This document shows positions 24,145 through 33,500 of a stretch of DNA of 56,353 nucleotides, piece after piece. Location: contig JAFUVF010000008.1 of NCBI GenBank assembly GCA_017483735.1, positions 1-56,353 on the forward strand. Reading direction: 5' to 3'. The notes under the pieces are model-generated. The model did no database searches. It saw only the letters and a list, made by a program, of their open reading frames with translations, and was not told the origin of the DNA. The position numbers and the translations under genes are program-made. Position 1 is the stretch's first letter, and every line of letters begins with the position of its first letter. Source of the stretch: Lachnospiraceae bacterium (GTDB taxonomy: Bacteria > Bacillota > Clostridia > Lachnospirales > Lachnospiraceae).

Positions 24145-24543
24145 TTACAGCCTGTCCTGCCCTCTTTCGGCAGTCAGACGCTTAACATATTCTTCCGGAT
24201 TTTTCTTAATGTCCGCCATGCTCTTGAAGGCTCCCAAAACCATGGACTCCTTGTTGCAGCTCTCGGTGTTTTTACCTATATCCCTGATAAGATTGTATCT
24301 GTCCATCTGGAACACATACATATCCGTGAGGCTGTATCCCTCTCTTTTAAGCTCATCCTTTAGGCTGTGATGGTCGAGATAGTACATAAACTCGTCCATG
24401 AGCTCGTTATCGAGAGCCAAATCGCTCCAGAGCTCATCAAGCCATTCCTTTTCCCTTCCCGCATATTCCCCCAGAGAAAGGAATGCCTCATACGCCTTTA
24501 TCCGTCTTCCGTCCAAAATTATACCGTTCATTTTATCAGACAC
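24145..24543 (-). CDS. Conserved-looking hypothetical protein
   Basis: 132 residues, acidic, largely helical, with no membrane segment. Notable segments are ELWSDLALDNELMDEFMYYLDHHSL and YSLTDMYVFQMDRYNL. I do not recognise a family. Its start overlaps the glycosyltransferase stop by 8 bp and it is 11 bp upstream of the HAAS gene, so it is a true operon member. Confidence 0.7.
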   Translation of the reverse strand: MSDKMNGIILDGRRIKAYEAFLSLGEYAGREKEWLDELWSDLALDNELMDEFMYYLDHHSLKDELKREGYSLTDMYVFQMDRYNLIRDIGKNTESCNKESMVLGAFKSMADIKKNPEEYVKRLTAERGQDRL

Positions 24544-25354
24544 CTAACCTTTTGTAAATCCTGTATATTACGCTCTTTACCGCATTATATAGCCTTGAAA
24601 ACATTCTGCTCTCGTTCATTTTCGTGCGGAGAGGCGCAAGAGTAAGAATCATCAGGCAATCAAATTTCTTTATCTTTTCCGGGGAAAGGTACCTTTCTAT
24701 GATAATCCTTCTCTCCTTTTCCCGCTTCTCCCTGTTCTTCGGGCTGTCGGAATACCCTCCGCCCTCATAATTGGCTACGGCAAAGCCCATATGCCTGCAG
24801 ACGGCGTTCCTTCTGTATACGGAATAGAGAAAATGCTCATAGTCCGCCCGAACATTGAAGCTTATGTCATATTTTCTTTCCTTAAAGAGCGACGCATCAT
24901 ATATGCAGGATTGATGACACGGAATATTCCTGTAACAGCCGGAATCCGTTATGGCATTGGGGGAGACTTCGAGACTTCCGGTATATTCATTGTAGGTATC
25001 CCCGTAGAATATATGGGGCTTTTTCTTTTCCTCCCTTGAAAGCCCGTCAATAATGGCTGCCGTCTTTGAGAGAATGCTTTTTTCATAAAAGCTGTCGCCG
25101 CAGTTCAAAAACTGCACATATTCCCCGGATATATGGGAAAGCGCCTGATTCATGGCATCATATATGCCAAGATCCCTGTTTTTGTATATTTTGATGCGTG
25201 AATCCTGTGGCAGCTTATCCAAAGAACCGTCCGTGGAAAACCCGTCCTTCACTATTATCTCGTAATCGCTGTAGTCCTGCTCCAGAACGGATTCAACTGT
25301 TTTTTTTAGCTTGTCTCCCGCATTCAGAGAGACTACTATTATTGAAAACTTCAT
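24536..25354 (-). CDS. Family 2 glycosyltransferase
   Basis: 272 residues with a GT-A fold: SIIVVSLNAGDKLKKTVESVL at the N-terminus, KDGFSTDGS, then GIYDAMNQAL and QFLNCGDSF in place of the DxD. This pattern belongs to WcaA-type enzymes that add sugars to surface polysaccharide. Overlaps its upstream neighbour by 4 bp. Confidence 0.9.
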   Translation of the reverse strand: MKFSIIVVSLNAGDKLKKTVESVLEQDYSDYEIIVKDGFSTDGSLDKLPQDSRIKIYKNRDLGIYDAMNQALSHISGEYVQFLNCGDSFYEKSILSKTAAIIDGLSREEKKKPHIFYGDTYNEYTGSLEVSPNAITDSGCYRNIPCHQSCIYDASLFKERKYDISFNVRADYEHFLYSVYRRNAVCRHMGFAVANYEGGGYSDSPKNREKREKERRIIIERYLSPEKIKKFDCLMILTLAPLRTKMNESRMFSRLYNAVKSVIYRIYKRLGV

Positions 25355-26238
25355 AACTTCTTTTCTTCCTTTTTGGATTTATTTACAAAATAAAACATTC
25401 CGAGGGCAAATACAAGGGCTGATACCGCCGCTACCGTAACCGAATCGAGAGTTGAAGCGCCAATCTTCGTATAGCTCATCAGATACGCCGTCACATTCGA
25501 TATCATATGGAGCAGCACCGGCACGGCAAAATCTCCGAAGTACTCATAAAAGTACCCAAACAAAAGCCCCATTATAAAGGCGTAGGCTCCCTGTACCGCA
25601 TTCATATGATACAGCCCAAAAAGCGCCGCAGAGAGTATGATTACCCATTGCAGCTTCATAATTCTCTTAAGATAATTGAATATTATACCCCTGAAAAGAA
25701 GCTCCTCCGCAGCAGGGGATATTATCCCGTAGCAGATGAGCCCTATGACGATATTCGCCGAATACGGGTCTGTCTTTCCCTCCATATACGTCCTGTATCT
25801 GTCCGTAATGTGCGTAAGCTCGAAGGAAATATTCAAAAAAAGCACCGCACCGATATCCAAAAGTGACAGGATTCCGTAATCAAGCTCATGCCTTTTGGCT
25901 TTGCCCGATTTCTCATAGTCTGCCCTGCTCTCCCCTATAAACCTCTTTGCCATGGAAAAAATAGGGATAATTCCGCACAAAAAGCCCGCCGCGGACATTA
26001 GCACCTGTGCATTTCCCGTAATGCCGTCAAGCTCTCCCGACATATTTCTGGTAAAGAAAAAGCGGGAAAGCGCCGTGTCTGCTTTGCCAAAGAGCTCCAA
26101 TATGAGAAAATTAACCGCATACATTGCGATATTTCTCACAAACATAAACATCAGAAACGCATACAGCATTACCCAGAGATGTCCGAATAATGAAGTTTTC
26201 CCGGGCTCCCTGTTTTTAGAAGCTTCTGATTCTGTCAT
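25351..26238 (-). CDS. CPBP family intramembrane glutamic protease
   Basis: About 295 residues with seven or eight membrane segments and the three CPBP/Abi motifs: EELLFRG, FGLYHM and LLHMISN, which form the glutamate/histidine site. Related Rce1-like enzymes cleave peptides or prenylated proteins in the membrane. Several ATGs lie at the 5' end inside the greA stop region; I chose the third good one because AGGATG precedes it. It could process a secreted peptide, though none is adjacent. Confidence 0.85.
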   Translation of the reverse strand: MTESEASKNREPGKTSLFGHLWVMLYAFLMFMFVRNIAMYAVNFLILELFGKADTALSRFFFTRNMSGELDGITGNAQVLMSAAGFLCGIIPIFSMAKRFIGESRADYEKSGKAKRHELDYGILSLLDIGAVLFLNISFELTHITDRYRTYMEGKTDPYSANIVIGLICYGIISPAAEELLFRGIIFNYLKRIMKLQWVIILSAALFGLYHMNAVQGAYAFIMGLLFGYFYEYFGDFAVPVLLHMISNVTAYLMSYTKIGASTLDSVTVAAVSALVFALGMFYFVNKSKKEEKKL

Positions 26239-26716
26239 CCGCATCATCCTCATCATCTATGGATACTATCTTTACGTCGTAGCTTATGTCGTCACTTACG
26301 TTTACCGTGACCACATCCCCGGTCTTTCGCTTCAAAAGAGCCTTCCCCATGGGGGAATCTATGCTTATGAGCCCCTCTAGGGAATTGCTCCTTACGGTGG
26401 TCACTATCTTGTAGCTCTCGGTTGTACCATCCTCCGTAAATTCAACGGTCACACGGTTGTTTATCCCCACCTCGCCGCTTATCCTTGTATCGTCTATGAT
26501 ATTGGCGGTCTTTATCATCCTCTCGAGATACCTGATCCTGCTCTCGTTTTTGTTCTTCGCCTTCTTTGCGGCGTAATATTCAAAGTTTTCGGAAAGATCC
26601 CCCTGGGCTCTGGCTTCCTTCAAGTCCTCCAAAAGCTTCGGGCGTATCACCACCTTCCTCTCCTCAATTTCCGCTTTCATCTTCTCTATATCGCTTTTTG
26701 TAAGATCGTCCTTCAT
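26216..26716 (-). CDS. greA: Transcription elongation factor GreA family
   Basis: 166 residues: an N-terminal coiled coil with the tip motif ARAQGDLSENFEYYAAKK, whose acidic residues trigger RNA cleavage in stalled polymerase, and a C-terminal FKBP-like domain with SPMGKALLKRKTGD. It lies 21 bp after mraY and its end overlaps the CPBP gene. The acidic C-terminal tail DDEDDADD is unusual. Confidence 0.93.
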   Translation of the reverse strand: MKDDLTKSDIEKMKAEIEERKVVIRPKLLEDLKEARAQGDLSENFEYYAAKKAKNKNESRIRYLERMIKTANIIDDTRISGEVGINNRVTVEFTEDGTTESYKIVTTVRSNSLEGLISIDSPMGKALLKRKTGDVVTVNVSDDISYDVKIVSIDDEDDADDRIRSF

Positions 26717-26737
26717 ATTATTATATTCTCCAAGATT

Positions 26738-27778
26738 TTAGTTTACATAATTTATGTGGCACAGCGCCAGGGTAAGCGCCGAGATAAAGAGCTGTATTAT
26801 CGCAAACCTAAAGACCGTCTGCGTGTTGGACCAGCCCAGATTCTTCCTCACATGGTCATGAAGAGGCGTCCTAAGCTTCTTCATTATATTTACCTTGAAC
26901 AGACGGATTATCGTAACCTTCAAAAGTCCCAGACCTCCGTCCAGTATTATCACTATTCCAAAGGGTATGTACATTATGGGGCTGAAGGTCCTTAAAGCAA
27001 GCACTGCGATAAAAAGCCCCATGGCTCTGGAGCCCGCATCCCCCATCATTATGAGACTGGGCGTCGCATTGAATATTAAATATGCTGCAATGCATGCGGC
27101 AAAGATAAAAGCGAGATGACGATAGTCCGTAAATTCCGCAAAGAGTTCCCTCCATGCGCCGGACGCTCCCTCCTTCCACTCGTTCCCTGCCCCGTCTGCG
27201 GGGATCAGATGTGCGATACTCATTATCGTAATGATTGCAAGGGTGCCTGACAGCCCGTCCACTCCGTCCGTGCAGTTTGTGACATTTACAGAGCCCCATA
27301 CAAGGGCTGTTATGAGGATTGCATACAGGATAAGGGGAAGCCTCAGCGAAGTCTGCACCGTCTCCAAAAAGATTCTGTCCGTCTTTTCATAATTAAAATA
27401 TAGAAAATTCCCCGCCACGGCGGCAGCGATGACCAAATCGAGAATACCCTTTTTGAGCTCCCCCCACGGGCTCTTTGCCGCATCATCGAGAAAGCCCGTA
27501 AACATGGACAGCACTATCAAAAGAATATATATGCTCTTCTCCGTATCGGGCTTTACAAAAATAAACGCCGAAAGCGCAAATACAAGCACAAAGATTATTC
27601 CGGCTCCTCTGGGCTTTCCCTTGGAAAGCTTGCCGTCATGCGCAAATTCCCTGCCCCCGTCCTTCGGAAGCCTGTCCATAAGAAGCTTCGTAAGAAAATA
27701 TGTCGCCGCAAATGCAAAAAGCACACCAAAAAACCTTGCGGACAAATCCGCATTGAAATTTTCAATAAGGGTTATCAT
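26738..27778 (-). CDS. mraY: Phospho-N-acetylmuramoyl-pentapeptide transferase
   Basis: 346 residues with ten membrane segments and the MraY active-site motifs GFLDDAAK, NCTDGVDGLSG, MGDAGSRAMG and the HDHVRK histidine box. It makes lipid I for peptidoglycan. It lies outside a dcw cluster, heading a ten-gene operon with greA, rdgB and others, so it may be an additional copy. A perfect consensus promoter precedes it. Confidence 0.92.
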   Translation of the reverse strand: MITLIENFNADLSARFFGVLFAFAATYFLTKLLMDRLPKDGGREFAHDGKLSKGKPRGAGIIFVLVFALSAFIFVKPDTEKSIYILLIVLSMFTGFLDDAAKSPWGELKKGILDLVIAAAVAGNFLYFNYEKTDRIFLETVQTSLRLPLILYAILITALVWGSVNVTNCTDGVDGLSGTLAIITIMSIAHLIPADGAGNEWKEGASGAWRELFAEFTDYRHLAFIFAACIAAYLIFNATPSLIMMGDAGSRAMGLFIAVLALRTFSPIMYIPFGIVIILDGGLGLLKVTIIRLFKVNIMKKLRTPLHDHVRKNLGWSNTQTVFRFAIIQLFISALTLALCHINYVN

Positions 27779-27811
27779 AACTACCTCTCACGCTCTGTAT
27801 TTATGAATTTG

Positions 27812-27840
27812 ATTATATAATCTGCGTGGGAGTATGTCAA
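27812..27840 (-). promoter_or_regulatory. Consensus promoter of the mraY operon
   Basis: TTGACA (27840-27835) and TATAAT (27817-27812) on the minus strand with 17 bp spacing; both hexamers are perfect. Confidence 0.85.
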
Positions 27841-27856
27841 ATTCTGCAAAAACAGG

Positions 27857-29842
27857 TTATAGTCCATACCTCTCCCTATACTCTTCCTTCGTCCTCTTAA
27901 ACTCCTCCTCAAACTCCCTTGCACTTACCCTGAAGGCTCCGTCGCCCCATATTATCATCTGCTCGAGCCTGTCGGAGGTGGCAACTCTTATTCTTGCCTT
28001 TCCCTTAAGCTCATGTACGGTTCTCTCTATGTATTGATCCGCAGTTTGGGCTTCCTTTGTATATACGACATATATGTTCTTGTATTTGTTTTCGCTCCCG
28101 ATATTTCCCTTTACCTTATATGCATCATATACAAGTATCAGCTCCACTCCCGTCATTCCCTGATAATCGCACATTTTGTCAATTAGCGCATCCCTTGCGG
28201 AATCCATATTTATCTCCGAAAGCTCCTTAAGCTCCTGCCACGCAAAGATTATATTGTAGCCGTCCACAAGGAGGATGTCCTTAAGGGGCGAAGGTTTTCC
28301 TGATTTTCTGCCTGTGCTTTCATTACCATTTCCGCCGGAAAAGTCAACATTCAAATTTACCCTGCGCCTCTTATATCTGTTGCGTCCCCTCTCTCCATCA
28401 GACTTTTTATTTCTTGCGGCAGAATTAAATATCGCCTCTATCTCCTCATCGGAAATCGTTTCGATATCATATGTTTTTCTTTTGCCGGTAAGAGGGTCTC
28501 TCAAATAAATATCATCAGTATTTAAGTCAAACCCGTCATTATCTGCGTCCTCCTCCGCAGAGACTAACAGGGCATTAAGTTCAGCATTTTCAAGGCTTAA
28601 CAGTGTGTCATAATGTTTTTCGTGGTCCTCAAATATCAAATCTACATTATATTTTTCAGCGCAGATATTTTTCAATACTTCGAGCTGAACACTCCCCATA
28701 GAATTGATTCCGATTACATTACGCACGTCATCTAATGTTGGCGAAAGCTCCGGAAGTTCCTCTGCGATATCACACAGCTTCATAAAAAAAGGCTTAACCT
28801 GAATATCCTCCGGGAGTATGACAGCCTTCCTGTCCTCCGCTCTCAATATGGGCTCCGGCATATCCCCGGCACTTCCCAGTCCCTGTCCCGCATAGGTATC
28901 CTTTAACCCCTTTACGGCGCATATATCCCCTGCGCATACCTCTTCTGCAAGCGTAAATTTATCTCCGTCGTATATCCTTATCTCATCTGCCTTCTCATCC
29001 CCTATTAGGCTCTTTACCTTAAGGCTTCCTCCTGTAAGCTTTATATGGCTTAAGCGGTTACCTCTCTCATCCTCGGATATCTTATATACCAATCCGCCGA
29101 AGGCTTCATCATAATCCGGAACCGTGGCATATTCGGCTATTATGTTCAAAAGCTCCTCCACTCCCTCCAGCTTTAGCGCAGAGCCAAAGACTGCGGGGAA
29201 AATCCTTCCCTCGTCTATTGCACACCTTATGCTGTCCTTTTCAAGTATCCCCTTTTCCAGATATTCATCCGTCAGGGCTTCATCACAGAGGGCTATCTCC
29301 TCCATATTTTCTCTGTTTTCTTTATTTTCGTTGCTTCCTTCCGCCCAGGCGTTCTCCGAAAGCTCACATATCCTGAATGAAAGCTCCCCTTTAAGCCGCT
29401 TTAATATTTCATCCTTTGAAATAAGCGCCCTGTCCATCTTGTTTACAAATACAAACACAGGGATACCGTATTCCTCCAAGAGCCGCATAAGCACCTTTGA
29501 CTGGGGCTTGATTTCATCTGCGCCGCTTACGATAAAAACCGCCATATCGAGAACGGACAGCGCTCTTTCCGTCTCTGCGCCGAAGTCCTTATGCCCCGGG
29601 GTGTCCATCAATGTAAGGCGCATATCCCTGTACTCTATGTGGGCGAGCTTTGAAAATATCGTGATTCCCCGCTTTCTCTCAAGATAGAAGCTGTCAAAGA
29701 AGGCATCCTTATGATCCACCCTTCCAAGCTTCCTTACCTTACCGCAAAGATATAGTATTCCCTCTGCGAGAGTGGTCTTTCCCATATCCACACTGGCTAC
29801 AAGACCGATGTTTATATTTGTCACTTGCTTTTCTCTATCCAT
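27857..29842 (-). CDS. TetM/EF-G-like GTPase fused to a Rae1-like NYN nuclease
   Basis: A 661-residue fusion. Residues 1-230 are a translational G domain (VDMGKTTLAEGIL, RGITIF, DTPGH, NKMD and GSAL). Domain II follows to about 320 and a domain III-like part (VKPFFMKLCDIAEELPELSP) to about 410. Domains IV and V of TetM appear to be missing. After an acidic then basic linker (about 415-515), residues 520-655 match YacP/Rae1: ILLVDGYNIIFAW, TADQYIERTVHELK, VATSDRLEQ and SAREFEEE. Rae1 cuts mRNA in the ribosomal A site. The fusion may bring this nuclease to the ribosome. It is divergent from the thiamine riboswitch and has only a weak ribosome binding site. Confidence 0.85.
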   Translation of the reverse strand: MDREKQVTNINIGLVASVDMGKTTLAEGILYLCGKVRKLGRVDHKDAFFDSFYLERKRGITIFSKLAHIEYRDMRLTLMDTPGHKDFGAETERALSVLDMAVFIVSGADEIKPQSKVLMRLLEEYGIPVFVFVNKMDRALISKDEILKRLKGELSFRICELSENAWAEGSNENKENRENMEEIALCDEALTDEYLEKGILEKDSIRCAIDEGRIFPAVFGSALKLEGVEELLNIIAEYATVPDYDEAFGGLVYKISEDERGNRLSHIKLTGGSLKVKSLIGDEKADEIRIYDGDKFTLAEEVCAGDICAVKGLKDTYAGQGLGSAGDMPEPILRAEDRKAVILPEDIQVKPFFMKLCDIAEELPELSPTLDDVRNVIGINSMGSVQLEVLKNICAEKYNVDLIFEDHEKHYDTLLSLENAELNALLVSAEEDADNDGFDLNTDDIYLRDPLTGKRKTYDIETISDEEIEAIFNSAARNKKSDGERGRNRYKRRRVNLNVDFSGGNGNESTGRKSGKPSPLKDILLVDGYNIIFAWQELKELSEINMDSARDALIDKMCDYQGMTGVELILVYDAYKVKGNIGSENKYKNIYVVYTKEAQTADQYIERTVHELKGKARIRVATSDRLEQMIIWGDGAFRVSAREFEEEFKRTKEEYRERYGL

Positions 29843-29877
29843 TGTGCTATTCTCTGTAGTTGAAAATAATATGCTGC

Positions 29878-29966
29878 TAGGGGTGCATCGGATTATCACA
29901 GATCCTGCTGAGACCGCAGTGCGGAACCCTCATTACCTGAACCGGACAATACCGGCGTAGGAAAGC
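29878..29966 (+). promoter_or_regulatory. TPP riboswitch
   Basis: The thi-box cores are present in order: GGGGTGC, then CTGAGA (29908-29913), ATTACCTGAACCGGA, and the closing GCGTAGGAAAG. It senses thiamine pyrophosphate and lies upstream of thiT. Its ends were set by the usual aptamer boundaries. Confidence 0.92.
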
Positions 29967-29997
29967 CATAGGAAAAGTATCGATAATTCCTTGTAAA

Positions 29998-30023
29998 CCT
30001 CCGTGCAGCAAAATATGCGGAGG
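29998..30023 (+). promoter_or_regulatory. Shine-Dalgarno-sequestering hairpin for thiT
   Basis: CCTCCG (29998-30003) can pair with CGGAGG (30018-30023), the ribosome binding site of thiT. There is no T-run, so the riboswitch probably acts on translation rather than on termination. Confidence 0.65.
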
Positions 30024-30030
30024 TATCATT

Positions 30031-30588
30031 ATGTCTGGTTTTAAAGCAAAACCCCTTGTTTTCTCGGCGGCATCCCTTGCGATTGCCTTTATTCTGTCCT
30101 ATGTAAAGCTGTATCATTTTCCATGGGGCGGCTCGGTAACACTCTGTTCCATGCTGTTTGTGAGTCTTATCGGGTGGTTCTACGGTCCTTCGGTAGGACT
30201 GTACTCTGCTCTCATCTATGGGATACTGCAATTCTTTCAGGGCGGCTCCTATGTGCTGACCCCCATGCAGGTATGCCTTGACTACTTTGCGGCATTCAGC
30301 GCTTTGGGAGTCTCCGGCTTCTTCAAGGACAAAAAGAACGGACTGCTCATAGGGTATATTGTCGGAATCCTCTTAAGGGGCGCTCTCAACGCTCTCGGAG
30401 GGTATCTCTATTGGATGGAATATATGCCGGAGGAATTCCCGAAGGCTCTCACAGCCATATACCCCATAGTTTATAACTACGCATACATCCTGATAGAGGG
30501 CATCATTACCGTAGCAGTGATATCCCTGACCCCTGTGAAAAAGGCGCTCAACTATGTTAAGTCGCTGTCCCTGACAGGCCAAGCTTAA
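30031..30588 (+). CDS. thiT: Energy-coupled thiamine transporter ThiT
   Basis: 185 residues, six membrane helices, with the ThiT features VTLCSMLFVSLIGWFYGPSVG and the aromatic thiamine site YLYWMEYMPEEFP. It is the substrate-binding subunit of an ECF importer and needs a shared EcfAAT module encoded elsewhere. Controlled by the upstream TPP riboswitch. Its last 32 bp overlap the convergent addA gene. Confidence 0.95.
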   Translation: MSGFKAKPLVFSAASLAIAFILSYVKLYHFPWGGSVTLCSMLFVSLIGWFYGPSVGLYSALIYGILQFFQGGSYVLTPMQVCLDYFAAFSALGVSGFFKDKKNGLLIGYIVGILLRGALNALGGYLYWMEYMPEEFPKALTAIYPIVYNYAYILIEGIITVAVISLTPVKKALNYVKSLSLTGQA

Positions 30589-33500
30589 AGGAATACAGAA
30601 GCTTTTCTTTTACGGGGAGCCCGGTGAGCATGCTTATCGCCTCCTCGTAATAGTCAAGCTGCGTGCTGTATCTTTTCCACAATTCATCCATTGCCTTAAT
30701 ATTGTCCGTCTTGTAATCCATAAGGACTATCTGCCCGTCCTCTACAAAATACGCATCTATTATACCCTGTATAAGTACCCTTTCCCCGGTTGGAATATCT
30801 GCATTTACCCTCTTTGCAGGGAGACTGAACACGAAGGGCTGTTCCTTGTAGAGATTACCCTCTGTTTCGGCTCTCCACATTCTGTATGCCAGCTCGTCCT
30901 TCAAAAATAAAACAATCTTTGCGATATCCACGGCTCGGTAGTATTCCTCCGTGACTTTTCTCTCATCCTTCCATAGAATCAGGCATTTTTTGAGCTCTTT
31001 TTCTATTTTTTTCTCATTATCCTTATCATCAAGACCTTCCCTGTATTCCTCATAGCTCTCCGGCAGCTCGGAAAATACAGCCTTCAGAACCTCCGAGAAG
31101 CCCATAAGCTCCATAAATCTGTGCATTGCGCTTCCTCTTGCGGAACCGCTTATGCCCTGCGCCTCCCTCTTGAAGGAAGGGATATATGCCTTGAACTCCT
31201 CATCCTCAAATCTGTGGTATGCCGCTTCGTCGGAATCCGCCATGGCAGCAATCTTAAGCTCCGAAACAGTGGTCTTTGTGTAGAGCTTTTCGAGATATTT
31301 GTATGGATAAGCATAATTGAAGCGCACTCTTAAATTTGAAGCCTTTTCGCGTTTTTCCACACCTGCCGCCTCAAGCTCGTCTAAAAGTAGGGCTCTTTCA
31401 ACGCCCTTTTCAAACTCCATCCCGACCAAATCGTCGGAGGATACCTCCGAAATTCTAAGGCTCTCCACACCTCCAAGTATTGAGGATAGCATATCATAGT
31501 AGGATACTGCGCCGGAGAAATCCCCGTAGGAAATCCTCTCCTTGGATTTAAGCGCCTTTTTCGTCTTATCCGTGACGCCTGCCGTCATTATGAGCTTTTC
31601 CTTAGCCCTTGTAAGCGCTACATATAGAAGCCTCTCCTCCTCGGATACCATATCGAGATTCAGCTTTTCCGCAACGGCATTATATCTTAAGCCCTTGCTT
31701 GTAGTGCGTCTGTTTACGTCTATATATCGGCAGCCAAGCCCCAGGTCCGTATCCATTATGATGTTTTCTTTCAGGTCCTGCCTGTTGAACTGCTTGGAGA
31801 GCCCCGCCACAAATACTACTGGAAACTCCAGACCCTTGCTCTTATGTATGGTCATGAGCCGCACCACGTCCGCATTCTCCGAGAGCACATCCGCCTCGCC
31901 GTAGTCCACATTGTATTTTTCACATTGCTCGATATAGCGTATAAAGGAAAACAATCCGTGGAAGCTCATCTGCTCAAAGGCGGAAGCCTTGTTCATAAGC
32001 TCCTCCACATTTGCCCTGCGCTTAGCCCCTGCAGGCATGGCATTCACATACTCAATATAATGGAAATCATCTGTTATTTTATTCAAAAGCTCTCTGACGG
32101 TCATATATACGGACATATCCCTGTATTTTCCCAGGAGAGTCACAAAGCCCCTGCACTTTTCATCCTCCGATGAAAGAACAGCCTCCCAGAGGAGCCCGGA
32201 CGGAGCCTTTGCCCTTATGAAGGCGATCTCCTCCTCCCTGAAGCCCCCGAATATTGATTTCATTACGCCATACAGCGGAATATCCTGTCTGGGATTGTTT
32301 ATCACACGGAGCATATTGAGAAGGGTCTGTACCTCCGTCGCCGAAAAATAGCCCTGTCTGGATGTCACATGCACGGGAATCCCTTTTTCTTCCAGAACAG
32401 TCTTTATTATATCATCCTCCCCTCCCCCTGCGGAGCGCAGAAGTATGACTATGTCGCTGTACTTAAGGGGTCTTAGTCCATTCTTATCGGAATTACTGAC
32501 AAGAAGCGTCTTTTTGAGCTCTCCTATCCTGTCTGCTATGAATTCCGCCTCATTGGATATATCGCTCCCCTTGTCTATTATATAAAGCTCGCTCTCAAAG
32601 CCTTCTCCGTCCGGATACTCTGCCGAGGGCTTAAGCGCCACATCCTCATTGTAATCTATGCCTCCGGTTTCCTTTGACATAAGCCGCCTGAAAACTTCAT
32701 TGACTGTATCGGTCACTTCGTGTCTGCTTCTGAAATTATTCGATAAATCTATCCTTATCTCTGCCCCGGATTCCTTGTATTTCCCGTACTTTTCCATAAA
32801 TATCTCGGGGCGTGCCTGACGGAATTTGTAAATACTCTGCTTCACGTCCCCTACCATGAATCTGTTGTATTTCCCTTCCTCCTCTCCGGATATGGCTGAC
32901 AGAAGATATTCCTGTACACTGTTGGAGTCCTGATACTCATCTATCATTATCTCATGGAAGTGCCTCCTGTATTCAAGGGCTGCCTCCGATGGGTGAGGGA
33001 TATTGCTTTCATCCTTCTTTAACAGGATATTGAGCGCCAGATGCTCCATATCCTTAAAATCTATGATGTGCCTGTCCCTCTTTTCCTCAGTACATCTTTT
33101 GTCGAATTCCAGACACAGGTCAATCAAAGCGGAAATGTGCTTTCCCGTAATCTTTGCCCTGTCTCTCTCTGCCGTAAAAGAAACAGAATAGTATTTTTTC
33201 AATATATCCGAGATACCCTTTTTTACGGAATTTCTGATATTCTGAACTTCTTTTCTGATATCCGGGTCGGAATCCTCACGTTTTACGGGAGGGAGCTTTC
33301 CGAAGGAGAAGCTCTTAAGCGCTTCTTCAAGTGCAAGGAAGCTGTCAATCCCTGCGAGGGCTTCAAGCCCCTCCTCCTCGGCTTCAAATATTTCGGCATA
33401 TTCGAAGGGGCCGCCCGGCATATCCATAAGCTCCTTCGCATCCTCATATCTTTCCGAAAGAGCCGTTATCCTGCCCTTTAGAGACTTACGGATATATTCA

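Noticed and set aside
27857..29842. Tetracycline resistance gene
   Set aside because: The GTPase part is TetM-like, but domains IV-V seem missing and a nuclease domain is attached, so resistance is not supported.
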